From contig NZ_CP154467.1 of NCBI RefSeq assembly GCF_039545455.1, positions 806,001 to 870,000 on the forward strand: a stretch of DNA of 64,000 nucleotides. Reading direction: 5' to 3'. The stretch's first letter is position 1. The number at the start of each line of letters is the position of its first letter. A program made the position numbers and the translations under genes. The notes under the pieces are model-generated. The model was not told where the DNA came from and ran no database searches. It saw only the letters and a list, made by a program, of their open reading frames with translations. Origin of the DNA: Brucella sp. BE17 (GTDB lineage: Bacteria > Pseudomonadota > Alphaproteobacteria > Rhizobiales > Rhizobiaceae). Shown here piece after piece: positions 1 through 9,573 of the stretch.

Positions 1-1038
1 CATGCCGATGGTCAGTACAAGGCCCGCAATACTCGCCAGACTGATCGCAGCACCCACCAGTGACATGATGGCGGTCAGAATGATGATATTGACCACAAGT
101 GCCACCATCGCGATGACGCCAAGAATGCCGTAGGACAGCACCATGAAGAGGCCGACGAGAAGTGCGGCAAGAAGCGCTGCGGTGACGGCAGCACTGGCAT
201 AATCCTCGCCAAGCGCTGATGCAATGGTGCGCTCTTCAAGAACGCTGACCGCCTGTGGCAAGGCACCTGAACGCAGCACCACAGCCATATTATTTGCGGC
301 CTGTAAATCGAAGGCACCGGAAATCTGCAATTCATCGGTATCGAGCGGCTCACTGATTTCTGGCGCTGAAACCACCTGATTATCGACGACGATGGCGAAG
401 CTACTACCATTACGATTGGTGTTGGCATTGGCCGTGAAAGCAGCGAGGTTCTTGCGGCCAGCCTCGTCAAGTGTGAGCGCGATGACAGGTTCTTCGTCAT
501 CTTCCGAAAGGCTTGCCTTGGCATCGGTAATATTGGCACCAGTGAGGATCGGTTGCTTCTTGACCACATAGCCGACCGGCGGATCATCGTAGGAATAAAC
601 GATTTCGCTATCCGCAGGCGCAGTACCCCGAATGGCGTCGTCGGGCGATACCGTGTCGTCCACGGCGCGGAACGACAGTTCACCGCGAATACTCAGAATG
701 TCTTTGAGAAGCTGCGCATCGAAAAGCCCAGGAACCTCGACGCGGATCTGATTGCGCGCTTCAACCTCGACATTGGGCGTGCCATAGCCAAGTTCTTCCA
801 GACGCTGATGCATGATCTCAGCGGTACGCTCGAGATTGCCCTTGCTCGCATTGGGTGCGCGCAGAACAAGTCTGGAACCACCCGAAAGATCAAGCCCCAT
901 CGCCACCTGCTGCTTGGGCAGAAAGCCCGGCAGGCTCGCTAGTGTTTCACGCGAGAAAAAATTAGGAGATGCGATGGCGAAGCTGACGAGAACAGCCAAC
1001 CATATCAGGGCCGATTTCCAGCGTGAAAAATAGAGCAT
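1..1038 (-). CDS. secD: Protein translocase subunit SecD (3' part missing)
   Basis: Inner-membrane subunit that works with SecF/YajC to pull preproteins through SecYEG using the proton gradient. The reading frame runs from an ATG at 1038 to the window edge without a stop, giving 346 residues. There is one N-terminal membrane segment (about residues 9-24), the conserved [12 protein letters not shown] motif near residue 47, a periplasmic P1-type region, and the first of the C-terminal membrane helices before the cut. The start gives an N-terminus [11 protein letters not shown] typical of the family. It lies directly downstream of yajC on the same strand, as in many bacteria. Many alphaproteobacteria carry SecD alone or fused to SecF; the truncation prevents a decision. 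Confidence 0.93.
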   Translation of the reverse strand, partial: MLYFSRWKSALIWLAVLVSFAIASPNFFSRETLASLPGFLPKQQVAMGLDLSGGSRLVLRAPNASKGNLERTAEIMHQRLEELGYGTPNVEVEARNQIRVEVPGLFDAQLLKDILSIRGELSFRAVDDTVSPDDAIRGTAPADSEIVYSYDDPPVGYVVKKQPILTGANITDAKASLSEDDEEPVIALTLDEAGRKNLAAFTANANTNRNGSSFAIVVDNQVVSAPEISEPLDTDELQISGAFDLQAANNMAVVLRSGALPQAVSVLEERTIASALGEDYASAAVTAALLAALLVGLFMVLSYGILGVIAMVALVVNIIILTAIMSLVGAAISLASIAGLVLTIGM

Positions 1039-1150
1039 AGAACAGCAATTCCGTTTTCGTCTGGATGAGTTTTGCCAAAAAGCCAGTTTCATGCGCTTCG
1101 GCGGTGTCCAGGCGCAGCCTCAAAGAATTGCGCCTGTCCGATAATGCTCA

Positions 1151-1180
1151 GGCTCCGGTTAGAAAAATCTTACCGGAGCC
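1151..1180. other. Inverted repeat between yajC and secD
   Basis: Perfect 9-bp arms (GGCTCCGGT / ACCGGAGCC) enclose a 12-nt loop. There is no clear T-run on the minus strand, so it is not a convincing terminator for yajC. It could act as a processing or attenuation hairpin in a yajC-secD transcript. Confidence 0.4.
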
Positions 1181-1200
1181 TTCTTGATCTCAAAAAGAGA

Positions 1201-1542
1201 TTACTTGTTCTTGTTGTCCGCGACGGGCTCGCCCTTCACGCGCACATCGATAAGCGTGCTGCGCAGAACACGGATACGAACACCTTCGGCGATTTCGACT
1301 TCAAGTTCATTATCGTCGATAACTTTCTGTACCTTGCCGACAATGCCACCACCGGTTACGACCGTATCGCCGCGACGAACAGAAGTCAGCATTTCCTGAC
1401 GCTTTTTCATCTGTGTGCGTTGCGGACGGATGATCAGGAAGTACATGATCACGAAAATGAGCACGAACGGCAGAATGCTCATCAGCATATCCGGACCGAA
1501 AGCGCCGCCTTGGGCCTGAGCGTAAGCCGGTGTTACAAACAT
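1201..1542 (-). CDS. yajC: Preprotein translocase accessory subunit YajC
   Basis: Small membrane protein of the SecDF-YajC complex, 113 residues. The start chosen at 1542 gives MFVTPAYAQAQ. A single membrane helix (about residues 21-38, ILPFVLIFVIMYFLIIRP) is followed by a cytoplasmic domain with the family motif RRGDTVVTGGGIVGKV. The frame stays open far upstream, but that extension has no family similarity and lies opposite the DUF815 gene, so it is rejected. It sits 162 bp upstream of secD and is divergent from the AAA ATPase gene; the roughly 210 bp between them must hold both promoters. Confidence 0.95.
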   Translation of the reverse strand: MFVTPAYAQAQGGAFGPDMLMSILPFVLIFVIMYFLIIRPQRTQMKKRQEMLTSVRRGDTVVTGGGIVGKVQKVIDDNELEVEIAEGVRIRVLRSTLIDVRVKGEPVADNKNK

Positions 1543-1753
1543 TGGGAACTCCTCTGAAGTCTCGAAGACAATTATCAACGGCATTACAATGGTTGAGTGC
1601 CCAAATGCAACCGACGATCCGCCGTCTGTGCCAAGGTCGCACACTTTTCGACATCGCTGTTGCATGTTTATTCTGCGCACAGCGCTTTCCAAAAATCGAT
1701 TCCGATTTGCGGACCGATGCTGTAAGCCATTTCTCTCAGCATAGGGACATGAC

Positions 1754-2617
1754 ATGACGACCGAAGATATACTCAGCCAGAAACTGGACCGACTGATCAA
1801 CGCGCTCGAACGCATTGCACCGCCAAGACCTGAAACACCTGATCTGGATGCCACAGACTGTTTTGTCTGGGCACCTGAGCGTCTGACGCTTGAACCGGTC
1901 AACCGCGTGAACCGCGTCGATATTGCGCTCATTCGCGGTGTCGATCTGGTGCGCGACCAGCTTGTCGAGAATACTCGTCGTTTTGCAAAGGGGTATCCGG
2001 CCAATAACGTGCTTTTGTGGGGCGCTCGCGGTATGGGCAAGTCCTCGCTCGTCAAAGCAGCACAGGCCAGCATCAATGCCGAAACTGGTGATAACGCTCC
2101 GCTAAAACTGATCGAAATCCATCGCGAGGACATCGACAGCCTTCCAACGCTCATGAACCTCATCAAGAACACCGCACACCGATTCATCCTGTTTTGCGAC
2201 GATCTATCCTTCGATCATGACGACACATCCTATAAGTCGCTGAAAGCCGCCCTTGAAGGCGGTGTCGAAGGCCGCCCGGACAATGTCATTTTCTATGCGA
2301 CATCCAACCGGCGTCACCTCATGCCGCGTGACATGATCGACAATGAGCGCTCCACGGCAGTCAATCCTTCGGAAGCCATCGAGGAAAAGGTGTCGCTATC
2401 AGACCGTTTCGGCCTGTGGCTCGGCTTTCATAAATGCAGCCAGGATGATTATCTCGCCATGGTGGACGGCTATGCCGCGCATTTCAAACTCGACTATGAC
2501 CCGACGAAACTGCATGCGGAAGCGCTCGAATGGTCGACGACGCGAGGAAACCGTTCTGGTCGCGTAGCGTGGCAATATATTCAAGACCTTGCAGGGCGCC
2601 TTGGAACCATAATGTAA
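1754..2617 (+). CDS. AAA ATPase, DUF815 family
   Basis: ATP-binding protein of 287 residues of the DUF815 family, whose cellular role is not established. Walker A (GARGMGKS) is at residues 90-97 and a Walker B-type stretch (FILFCDDL) at 144-151. An arginine-rich sensor region (YATSNRRHLMPRD) follows near 181-193. The ATG at 1754 has an AGGGA element 6 bp upstream. An ATG 5 bp earlier is out of frame. It is a single gene between two minus-strand blocks and ends in a strong bidirectional terminator. The sequence supports ATPase activity but shows nothing about a substrate. Confidence 0.85.
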   Translation: MTTEDILSQKLDRLINALERIAPPRPETPDLDATDCFVWAPERLTLEPVNRVNRVDIALIRGVDLVRDQLVENTRRFAKGYPANNVLLWGARGMGKSSLVKAAQASINAETGDNAPLKLIEIHREDIDSLPTLMNLIKNTAHRFILFCDDLSFDHDDTSYKSLKAALEGGVEGRPDNVIFYATSNRRHLMPRDMIDNERSTAVNPSEAIEEKVSLSDRFGLWLGFHKCSQDDYLAMVDGYAAHFKLDYDPTKLHAEALEWSTTRGNRSGRVAWQYIQDLAGRLGTIM

Positions 2618-2620
2618 ACA

Positions 2621-2649
2621 AAAAAGGCGGGTTTAAAACCCGCCTTTTT
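2621..2649. terminator. Bidirectional intrinsic terminator
   Basis: A GC-rich stem GGCGGG / CCCGCC is flanked by A5 on the left and T5 on the right. It can end the DUF815 transcript on the plus strand and the nlpD-like transcript on the minus strand. Confidence 0.85.
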
Positions 2650-2668
2650 CAATTCGATTTTAGCGCTA

Positions 2669-3892
2669 TCAGCTTTCCAGATATTTTGCTGGATTAACGG
2701 GCGCTGAATCCTTACGCACTTCAAAATGCAGTTTTGGCGACTTGGCATTGCCGCTCATGCCGGACTTGGCAAGTTCCTCGCCGCGACGCACTTTTTGGCC
2801 ACGCTTGACCACGATCTGGCTATTATGGCCGTAAACCGTCACCAGACCATTATCATGGCGGACCAGAACCGTCTGGCCGAATTCCTTGAGACCGTCACCG
2901 GCATAAATCACGACACCGTTTTCTGCAGCCTTCACGGACGTACCTTCCGGGACCATGATGTCGATACCGTCGCTGGTCGATGCACCCTCACGCTGGCCGA
3001 AGCTTGCGAGAATACGGCCACGAACCGGCCAACGCATCTGTGAAATGCCGGTAGAAGACGGCGCTGCGGCCTGATCCTTCTCAGCTTCCTCAATCACCTT
3101 ATTGCTGGCCTGTGGCGGCGTATAAGGTTTCACGTTCGCGTTTGCATCAGGCTGTGCGGGCGTTCCCGCAGCTTTAGCTGGATTGGCAGGTTGCGGTGTG
3201 ACGGCTGCAACCTGTGTTGGTGCTGCGGCCCCTGCTGCCGGAATGACCAGAGCCTGACCGACACGGATAGCGCCGTTGGATAGACCGTTGGCCTTTTTCA
3301 GCTCATCGACCGGCAAATTATGCTTTTGTGCAATCGAAAAAAGCGAATCGCCGCTCTGTACAGTGTAACCGCCACTAGAAGCAGCTTGCGGAGCGGCAGC
3401 AAAAACATTTCCGCCTCCCTGCCCCGGCGTTACCGGTAGCTGGCCCAGAACATTCTCTTTGGCACCATTGACTGTGTCACGCGCGGCGCCAGCTGCACTC
3501 GCCACTCTGGTTTCAGCGCCGACTACAGTATTATTCACCCGCTCTGAAGCGGCCGTTCGCGCCTGATTGTACTGATCCTGAGCCTGCTGGGAAGCAGCCG
3601 CAACAGGTGGTACCATCGAAGCAGAAGAAACAGCAGGCAGCGACGAACCGCGCTGAACAGTGCCATTGGTCCGCGGCGCGGCAGCGACAGGTGCTGCTGC
3701 ATAAACATTATTGGCAGACGATTGCGCGACAGGCTGGCGCGGCGTCGCGCCGGTGTAGAGGCCATCGGTGAACCGCATCGTATCGGCACTGCACCCGGCC
3801 CCGAAACCGGCAATCAGAACGACTGCGACATTGCGCAAAAGACGTTCGGACGTATGCTGCAAAATTGGAAAACGCATGTTCAACCCGTCCAT
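2669..3892 (-). CDS. nlpD: LysM/M23 lipoprotein, NlpD-like amidase activator
   Basis: Envelope lipoprotein of 407 residues, likely stimulating cell-wall amidases at division. A lipobox (FGAGC) gives a lipidated Cys at residue 34. A low-complexity Ala/Pro/Gln region follows, then a LysM domain (YTVQSGDSLFSIAQKHNLP) near the middle and a C-terminal M23/LytM domain. The catalytic His of active M23 enzymes is replaced: the HxGxD motif reads SDGIDI. This is as in E. coli NlpD, which activates AmiC instead of cutting peptidoglycan. An internal ATG at 3877 gives a cleaner signal peptide and may be the true start. It follows pcm and surE in the same order as E. coli surE-pcm-nlpD. Confidence 0.88.
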   Translation of the reverse strand: MDGLNMRFPILQHTSERLLRNVAVVLIAGFGAGCSADTMRFTDGLYTGATPRQPVAQSSANNVYAAAPVAAAPRTNGTVQRGSSLPAVSSASMVPPVAAASQQAQDQYNQARTAASERVNNTVVGAETRVASAAGAARDTVNGAKENVLGQLPVTPGQGGGNVFAAAPQAASSGGYTVQSGDSLFSIAQKHNLPVDELKKANGLSNGAIRVGQALVIPAAGAAAPTQVAAVTPQPANPAKAAGTPAQPDANANVKPYTPPQASNKVIEEAEKDQAAAPSSTGISQMRWPVRGRILASFGQREGASTSDGIDIMVPEGTSVKAAENGVVIYAGDGLKEFGQTVLVRHDNGLVTVYGHNSQIVVKRGQKVRRGEELAKSGMSGNAKSPKLHFEVRKDSAPVNPAKYLES

Positions 3893-4027
3893 ACTCGAAA
3901 CTCACTGGAACTGATTAAATAGCGTTAATATTACTCTCTGGTTAAGAACGAGCACTTTTGGAAAAAAGATTCACCAATTGAATACCATAACCACGCAATT
4001 ACAGGTTTTGCATTGCCGAGGGTTGCA

Positions 4028-4696
4028 TCAGAGAATCGCGGATACACCTTCGATAAACGGCTGGTAACGCACGCGCATCAATTCTTCCTGCTCAAAGCGG
4101 CTGCCGACCTTGGCGATACGCGTGATCACCTGTGTGCTTTCAGCCGGACCGATCGGCGCGATCAACACGCCATGCGTTGCCAGCATATCGACCAGATGAT
4201 GCGGTATGTCCTCACAGGCCAGCCACAGCAGAATACGGTCGAAAGGCCCGCCGCCAATCCCATGGCGTCCATCAGCATGCTTGACCACGACATTCTCGCG
4301 CTTGAGCGCCACGAATTGCTGCAAGGCGTGGTCGCATAGCTTGCGATAGCGCTCCATCGTCGTCACGCGTCCGGCAAGCATCGACATCACCGCTGCGGTA
4401 AAACCGGAACCCGTGCCGATTTCCAGAACACGATGACCGGGTTCGAGTTTGAGCGCTGAAAGAATACGCGCCTGTTCGTCAATGCCTTCCATATACTCAC
4501 CGCAATCGAGCGGCACGGTGCGCGTGCTGTAAGCCAGATCCGACCAGGTCGAAGCCAGAAAATTCTGACGCGGCGTCGTCTCGATCGCCGCAAAAAGTTT
4601 TGGATCATCGATGCCGCGTGCGCGCATCCTGAGAACGAAGGAAGCAAAGCCTTCCTTGTCCGAAAGTGGCAGGCGTTTCGACCCCGCCTGTTTCAT
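4028..4696 (-). CDS. pcm: Protein-L-isoaspartate O-methyltransferase
   Basis: Repairs spontaneously formed L-isoaspartyl residues by SAM-dependent methylation in the cytoplasm. The 222-residue protein has the SAM-binding motif I ([12 protein letters not shown]) at 91-102 and the family motif near residue 50-60 around the start of the catalytic core. The ATG at 4696 overlaps the surE stop by a few bases, so the two are translationally coupled. The length matches the family. Confidence 0.95.
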   Translation of the reverse strand: MKQAGSKRLPLSDKEGFASFVLRMRARGIDDPKLFAAIETTPRQNFLASTWSDLAYSTRTVPLDCGEYMEGIDEQARILSALKLEPGHRVLEIGTGSGFTAAVMSMLAGRVTTMERYRKLCDHALQQFVALKRENVVVKHADGRHGIGGGPFDRILLWLACEDIPHHLVDMLATHGVLIAPIGPAESTQVITRIAKVGSRFEQEELMRVRYQPFIEGVSAIL

Positions 4697-5460
4697 GCTT
4701 CAATTCCCAGCGACTTGCTCAATTCTGCACGCACCTTGTGCGCCGTCAAATCAAGATGCAGTGGCGTTACCGAAATGCAGTCGGCTCGAATAGCGGCAAT
4801 GTCGCTGTCATCGGCAACGTCTGCTTTAGACCGTCCAAACTGCAACCAGAAATAAGGAAAACCGCGCCCGTCACGGCGCTCGTCAAGACGTGCGTCATGG
4901 CTCAGCTTGCCCTGCGCCGTCACACGCGTGCCTTTCACTTCGTCAGTTGCACAATTGGGAAAATTGAGATTGAGCAGCACGCCTTCCGGCCAGCCCGCCT
5001 CAATGAGTTTTTGGATGAGGCCCGGCGCATGCGTTTCAGCGGTTTCCCACGGCACGATGCGACGATCGCCTTCGTATTCGTATTCCTGCGACAACGCGAT
5101 GGCGCGGACACCCAGAAGCGTGCCTTCCATGGCACCGGCCACGGTGCCGGAATAAGTCACATCATCGGCAATATTGGCCCCGGCATTGACGCCGGACAGG
5201 ATGAGGTCGGGAGCCTGCGGCAGCACATGGCGCACGCCCATGATAACGCAATCGGTCGGCGTGCCGCGCAGCGCAAAGTGACGCTCGTCAATCTGGCGCA
5301 GACGTAGAGGCTCGGAAAGGGTCAGCGAATGCGCAAGCCCGCTCTGATCTGTTTCGGGTGCCACCACCCACACATCATCGGAAAGCTTGCGCGCAATCCG
5401 CTCCAGAACTGCGAGGCCTTCAGCATGGATACCGTCATCGTTCGTCAGCAGAATGCGCAC
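4693..5460 (-). CDS. surE: 5'/3'-nucleotidase SurE
   Basis: Metal-dependent nucleoside monophosphate phosphatase of stationary-phase survival, 255 residues. The metal ligands are visible: D8 and D9 in [13 protein letters not shown]40 in the TDQSGL segment and N92 in [13 protein letters not shown]. The start codon is GTG (5458-5460) with a strong AAGGAG seven bases upstream, which settles the start. Its 3' end overlaps the pcm start. serS lies 31 bp upstream on the same strand, consistent with one operon. Confidence 0.95.
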   Translation of the reverse strand: MRILLTNDDGIHAEGLAVLERIARKLSDDVWVVAPETDQSGLAHSLTLSEPLRLRQIDERHFALRGTPTDCVIMGVRHVLPQAPDLILSGVNAGANIADDVTYSGTVAGAMEGTLLGVRAIALSQEYEYEGDRRIVPWETAETHAPGLIQKLIEAGWPEGVLLNLNFPNCATDEVKGTRVTAQGKLSHDARLDERRDGRGFPYFWLQFGRSKADVADDSDIAAIRADCISVTPLHLDLTAHKVRAELSKSLGIEA

Positions 5461-5491
5461 GTTTCACTCCTTCACAATATCATTATCCGAA

Positions 5492-6775
5492 TCACGCGGG
5501 CTTCTCGATCCGTGTGAGACCGCCCATATAGGGCTGAAGTGCTTCAGGAATGCGAATGCTGCCATCTTCTTCCTGATAATTTTCCATCACCGCAATCAAG
5601 GCGCGACCGACGGCAACGCCCGAACCATTCAGGGTATGCACGAAACGCGTGGATTTCTCGCCTTCAGGACGATAACGCGCATTCATGCGGCGACCCTGAA
5701 AATCACCACAGACCGAACAACTGGAGATTTCGCGATAGGTGTTCTGGCCCGGCACCCAGACTTCGATATCGTAAGTCTTTTGAGCACCAAAGCCCATATC
5801 ACCCGTGCATAGCACCACGGTGCGGAACGGCAGGCCGAGACGCTTCAATACTTCTTCGGCACAAGCCGTCATGCGTTCATGTTCAGCGATAGCGCTGTCG
5901 GCATCGGTGATCGACACCATTTCGACTTTCAGAAACTGGTGCTGGCGCAACATGCCGCGTGTGTCGCGTCCGGCGGAGCCCGCTTCCGAGCGAAAGCACG
6001 GGGTGAGTGCCGTGTAGCGCTGCGGCAGGCTTTTCACATCGACGATCTCGTCGGCAACCAGATTGGTCAGCGGCACTTCCGCAGTCGGAATGAGCCAGCG
6101 CCCATCGGTGGTGCGAAACAGGTCATCGGAGAATTTCGGCAATTGTCCGGTGCCGTATACCGCCTCGTCGCGCACCATCAGCGGCGGCATGGTTTCCATA
6201 TAGCCGTGCTCGGTGGTGTGCAGATCAAGCATGAACTGTCCAAGCGCACGTTCAAGACGCGCAAGCGCACCTTTCAGAACCGTGAAACGCGCCCCGGCAA
6301 GCTTGGCCGCACGCTCAAAATCCATAAGCCCAAGCGCTTCCCCCAGTTCATAATGTTCTTTGGGCTGGAAAGAGAAAACCGGCTTGTCGCCAATCTGACG
6401 AATTTCGACATTATCCGCCTCGTCCTTGCCAAGCGGCACGTCATTGAGCGGAATATTGGGAAGCGTGGAGAGTGAATCGGTCAGTTCCTTGACCAGGCGA
6501 CGTTCTTCATCCTCTGCGGCACTCAAAAAATTCTTGAGTTCGGCCACTTCCGCCTTGAGCTTATCGGCGGTTTCCGCGTCCTTTGCGGCCATAGCCTTAC
6601 CGATTTCCTTGGAGGCTGCATTGCGTCGTTCCTGTGCCGCCTGAACCTTGCCGACATGCTCGCGGCGCTGTTCATCGAGCGCAATCAGGTCTGACGAGAG
6701 CGGCGCTGCCCCGCGTTTTTCAAGCGCTCTATCGAGCGCTTCGGGGTTTTCGCGAATCCATTTGATGTCGAGCAT
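5492..6775 (-). CDS. serS: Seryl-tRNA synthetase
   Basis: Class II aminoacyl-tRNA synthetase that charges tRNA-Ser and is also used on the way to selenocysteine. The 427-residue protein starts at [15 protein letters not shown], the family's usual N-terminus; the frame is open 24 codons further up but without family sequence. An N-terminal coiled coil (about residues 30-105) binds the long tRNA arm. The class II core follows with motif 2 ([15 protein letters not shown]) and motif 3 ([18 protein letters not shown]) near the C-terminus. It lies 72 bp downstream of tatC. Confidence 0.96.
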   Translation of the reverse strand: MLDIKWIRENPEALDRALEKRGAAPLSSDLIALDEQRREHVGKVQAAQERRNAASKEIGKAMAAKDAETADKLKAEVAELKNFLSAAEDEERRLVKELTDSLSTLPNIPLNDVPLGKDEADNVEIRQIGDKPVFSFQPKEHYELGEALGLMDFERAAKLAGARFTVLKGALARLERALGQFMLDLHTTEHGYMETMPPLMVRDEAVYGTGQLPKFSDDLFRTTDGRWLIPTAEVPLTNLVADEIVDVKSLPQRYTALTPCFRSEAGSAGRDTRGMLRQHQFLKVEMVSITDADSAIAEHERMTACAEEVLKRLGLPFRTVVLCTGDMGFGAQKTYDIEVWVPGQNTYREISSCSVCGDFQGRRMNARYRPEGEKSTRFVHTLNGSGVAVGRALIAVMENYQEEDGSIRIPEALQPYMGGLTRIEKPA

Positions 6776-6847
6776 GGAAAAAGCCGTTTCGTGAAATTGA
6801 ACCATAGCCGGACGCAAACCGCGACCGGCACTTATGATAATGCGCAA

Positions 6848-7672
6848 TCAGGGGGCGGAAGCGTCACTTTCAGCATCAGCCGATGCCTGGTCCGTGTCCC
6901 GCTTTTTCTCGATCATACGCGCCAGAATGATGGAAACCTCGTAGAGAAGGATCGTCGGCAAGGCAAGACCGATCTGGCTGGCTGGATCGGGCGGTGTCAG
7001 AACGGCTGCCACAACAAAAGCGATGACGATGGCATATTTGCGCTTGTCTTTAAGGCCTTCCGACGTCAACAGCCCCACACGCGCCATGAGGCTTGTGACT
7101 ACCGGCAATTGGAAAACAAGACCGAAAGCAAAGATCAGCGTCATGATGAGGCTTAAATATTCCGACACTTTCGGCAGAAGTGAAATCTGCACTTCGCTGC
7201 CACCGCCGGATTGCTGCATGGCAAGGAAGAACCACATAACCATCGGCGTGAAGAAGAAATAGACGAGCGCGCCGCCAAGCAAAAACAGAAGCGGCGATGC
7301 GATCAGGAATGGCAGGAACGCCATGCGCTCGTGCTTATAAAGGCCGGGAGCCACAAACTTATATATCTGCGCCGCGATAATCGGAAAAGCCAGCACCACG
7401 CCGCCAAACATCGCCACTTTCACCTGCGTGAAGAAAAATTCCTGCGGTGCGGTGTAGATGAGTTCCGCCTTGGAACGATCCATACCCGCCCAGTCGATCG
7501 CCCATTGATAGGGAACGACGAGCATGTTGAACAGCTGCTTGGCAAAGGCAAAACAGAAAATGAATGCGATGAAGAACGCAAGGATCGCCCAGATGAGGCG
7601 GCGGCGCAGTTCGATCAGATGATCGAGCAAAGGTGCAGCACTCTGTTCGATGTCTTCCTCTTCCCGTTTCAC
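6848..7672 (-). CDS. tatC: Twin-arginine translocase subunit TatC
   Basis: Six-helix core of the Tat system, which recognises twin-arginine signal peptides and exports folded proteins. The 274-residue protein begins with the conserved PLLDHLIELRRRLIWA segment (residues 14-29). The invariant glutamate region SPLLFLLGGALVYFFF lies near the middle, and six hydrophobic stretches can be counted. The start is a GTG at 7672 that overlaps the tatB stop (GTGA), so translation is coupled. A Tat-type substrate is encoded in this window at 61311-62300. Confidence 0.96.
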   Translation of the reverse strand: MKREEEDIEQSAAPLLDHLIELRRRLIWAILAFFIAFIFCFAFAKQLFNMLVVPYQWAIDWAGMDRSKAELIYTAPQEFFFTQVKVAMFGGVVLAFPIIAAQIYKFVAPGLYKHERMAFLPFLIASPLLFLLGGALVYFFFTPMVMWFFLAMQQSGGGSEVQISLLPKVSEYLSLIMTLIFAFGLVFQLPVVTSLMARVGLLTSEGLKDKRKYAIVIAFVVAAVLTPPDPASQIGLALPTILLYEVSIILARMIEKKRDTDQASADAESDASAP

Positions 7673-8355
7673 GCTTTAATTCCTGTTTTAGGGCCTGTTT
7701 TCGGGCTTGTCTTTTTGTTGGCAGGCTTTTTGGCAGACGGCACAGCTTTCGCTGCAGGCTTCTTCTCGCTCGCAGCTGCTTTTGCAGGCGCTGCCTTCGC
7801 CGCAGAGGTTCTTGCCGAAGCGGGTTTGACCGAAGTCTTTGCCTTGGCTGCACCGGTTTTTGCCGAAGAGGCTGGTTTTATGGCCGGCTTTTCCGCAGAC
7901 GCCTTGCGCTTGGCTCGCGTTGCAGGCTTGGCTTTGGCTGGGGCCTGTTCTTTTTCAGCCGTCTTCACAGGCTCTGACGGCACAACCGGTGCGCCGTTGA
8001 GATCGACCGGTGTCGTCACTTCCGCTATCTTTTCAGGTGTAGCAGGCGACATGGAGGTTGAAGCCTCCATGCTCGACTTCAAATCTTCGCCCGCGCTGCG
8101 AATCGGATCAAAAACCTGTGTCAGCTTCGAGCGCGGATCAAGCTTGCGGGTCTCGTCTATGATATTCTTGACGTCCTCCAGCTCAGCCTCTTTCAAGGCC
8201 TCGTTGAATTGCTGACGAAACTCATTGGCCGTCGAACGCATACGGGCCGTAGCCTTACCGAAAGCGCGCAGCATCTTCGGCAAATCCTTCGGCCCGACGA
8301 CAACGATCATCACAATCGCTATGACGAGCAATTCAGACCAACCGACATCAAGCAT
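7669..8355 (-). CDS. tatB: Sec-independent translocase subunit TatB with long basic tail
   Basis: Forms the TatBC signal-peptide receptor. Of 228 residues, the first part is canonical: N-terminal helix MLDVGWSELLVIAIVMIVVVG, the GPKDLPKMLR hinge, and an amphipathic helix. From about residue 140 on it is an Ala/Lys/Pro-rich low-complexity tail, making it longer than E. coli TatB (about 170 residues). The ATG at 8355 has GGAG seven bases upstream. It lies between tatA (111 bp upstream) and tatC (4-bp overlap). Confidence 0.94.
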   Translation of the reverse strand: MLDVGWSELLVIAIVMIVVVGPKDLPKMLRAFGKATARMRSTANEFRQQFNEALKEAELEDVKNIIDETRKLDPRSKLTQVFDPIRSAGEDLKSSMEASTSMSPATPEKIAEVTTPVDLNGAPVVPSEPVKTAEKEQAPAKAKPATRAKRKASAEKPAIKPASSAKTGAAKAKTSVKPASARTSAAKAAPAKAAASEKKPAAKAVPSAKKPANKKTSPKTGPKTGIKA

Positions 8356-8466
8356 ATTCTACTCCGCGCAATATAGGCGCGTCCCGTCTCTTGGCGGAAG
8401 ACCGCAAATTAAAAACAAAACACGCTGCGCATCCATCAGGATACGCAGGCATTATCAACCAACAGA

Positions 8467-8697
8467 TCAGGACTTGGCGGTTTTCTTGACGGGCTTGACG
8501 GTTTCGCTCGCCTTGGCGTCGATCGTACGGCCATCGTCGTTCACGTCATCCTTGGCATCATCGTCATTCATGCCCTGCTTGAAATTCTTGATGCCCTTGG
8601 CGACATCACCCATCAATTCGGGGATTTTGCCGCGACCAAAAAGAAGAAGCACAACCGCAAGAACGATCAGCCAGTGCCAGACAGATAAGCTACCCAT
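8467..8697 (-). CDS. tatA: Sec-independent translocase subunit TatA
   Basis: Pore-forming Tat component, 76 residues: a single membrane helix ([14 protein letters not shown], residues 7-20), the [12 protein letters not shown] hinge and a charged acidic then lysine-rich tail. The start at 8697 (MGSLSVWHW) carries the purine-rich GAGAGGAAT leader; an upstream in-frame ATG adds only unrelated basic residues. It is first gene of tatABC, with scpB ending 153 bp upstream. Confidence 0.95.
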   Translation of the reverse strand: MGSLSVWHWLIVLAVVLLLFGRGKIPELMGDVAKGIKNFKQGMNDDDAKDDVNDDGRTIDAKASETVKPVKKTAKS

Positions 8698-8850
8698 TTC
8701 ATTCCTCTCATCGCCGCCTTTGCGGCGTGTAACCTGCAACGCTCATAATGATTTAAGCGTTTTAAGCCGATCTTTCAAACAGAACTACGCAGATCGACCC
8801 CAATATGATGAATTAATTCGTCGCATGCGTCCTTGCGATGCAACAAGCAA

Positions 8851-9573
8851 TCAGTCTCCGCGCGGAGCCAGCAGGCCAAGACCTTCAAGGTCGATGTCTT
8901 CCAGTGGTTCTTCATCCTCGGATAATTCATCGGGATCGACATTGGGAACCGGCACGGCAAAGCCAGAGGGCATACGTCCGGAGAGGAGCCCTGCCCCGCG
9001 CAATTCATCCAATCCGGGCAGATCGCGAATCTCCGGCAGACCAAAATGATCGAGAAATGATTCCGTCGTGCCATATGTCACCGGGCGTCCCGGTGTGCGA
9101 CGACGTCCGCGCAATTTAACCCATCCGGTTTCCATCAGCACATCAAGCGTGCCCTTGGAGGTTTCAACGCCGCGGATATCCTCAAGCTCGGCGCGGGTTA
9201 CCGGCTGGTGATAGGCGATGATAGCCAGAACTTCCAAGGCAGCACGCGAAAGTTTGCGTTGCTGCACTTTTTCGCGGCTCATCAGAAAGCCAAGATCAGG
9301 AGCGGTACGAAATGCCCAGGCTGCGCCAACTTGCACGAAATGCACGCCGCGAGGCTCATAAACCTTCTGCAAATGCCGCAACACTACAGCAAGGTCTGCA
9401 TTGGCAGGCAGTCTCTCTGCAAGTAAACGTTCAGGCACCGGATCAGCGGAGGCAAAAACAAGTGCCTCGACAATGCGCGCCAGATCGGCCAGTGCCTGCG
9501 GCCCTTCCGGAACGGCTTCAAATTCATCGTCGTCACTGTCAATCTGCGCCAGATGGTGCTCTGCTTCAGACAT
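8851..9573 (-). CDS. scpB: Segregation and condensation protein B
   Basis: Winged-helix subunit of the SMC-ScpAB condensin that organises the chromosome. The 240-residue protein contains the conserved segment LSRAALEVLAIIAYHQPVT and the RRRTPGRPVTYGTT motif typical of ScpB. The ATG at 9573 has GAGGA in front of it and is preferred to an ATG at 9585 that lacks a binding site. It overlaps the end of scpA. The last 45 residues are acidic and probably disordered. Confidence 0.94.
   Translation of the reverse strand: MSEAEHHLAQIDSDDDEFEAVPEGPQALADLARIVEALVFASADPVPERLLAERLPANADLAVVLRHLQKVYEPRGVHFVQVGAAWAFRTAPDLGFLMSREKVQQRKLSRAALEVLAIIAYHQPVTRAELEDIRGVETSKGTLDVLMETGWVKLRGRRRTPGRPVTYGTTESFLDHFGLPEIRDLPGLDELRGAGLLSGRMPSGFAVPVPNVDPDELSEDEEPLEDIDLEGLGLLAPRGD

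Noticed and set aside
1543..2187. N-terminal extension of YajC by 215 codons
   Set aside because: It lies antisense to the DUF815 ATPase and has no YajC sequence.
7211..8215. Plus-strand frame of 334 codons opposite tatB/tatC
   Set aside because: Low-complexity antisense of the tatB tail; no ribosome site or family match.
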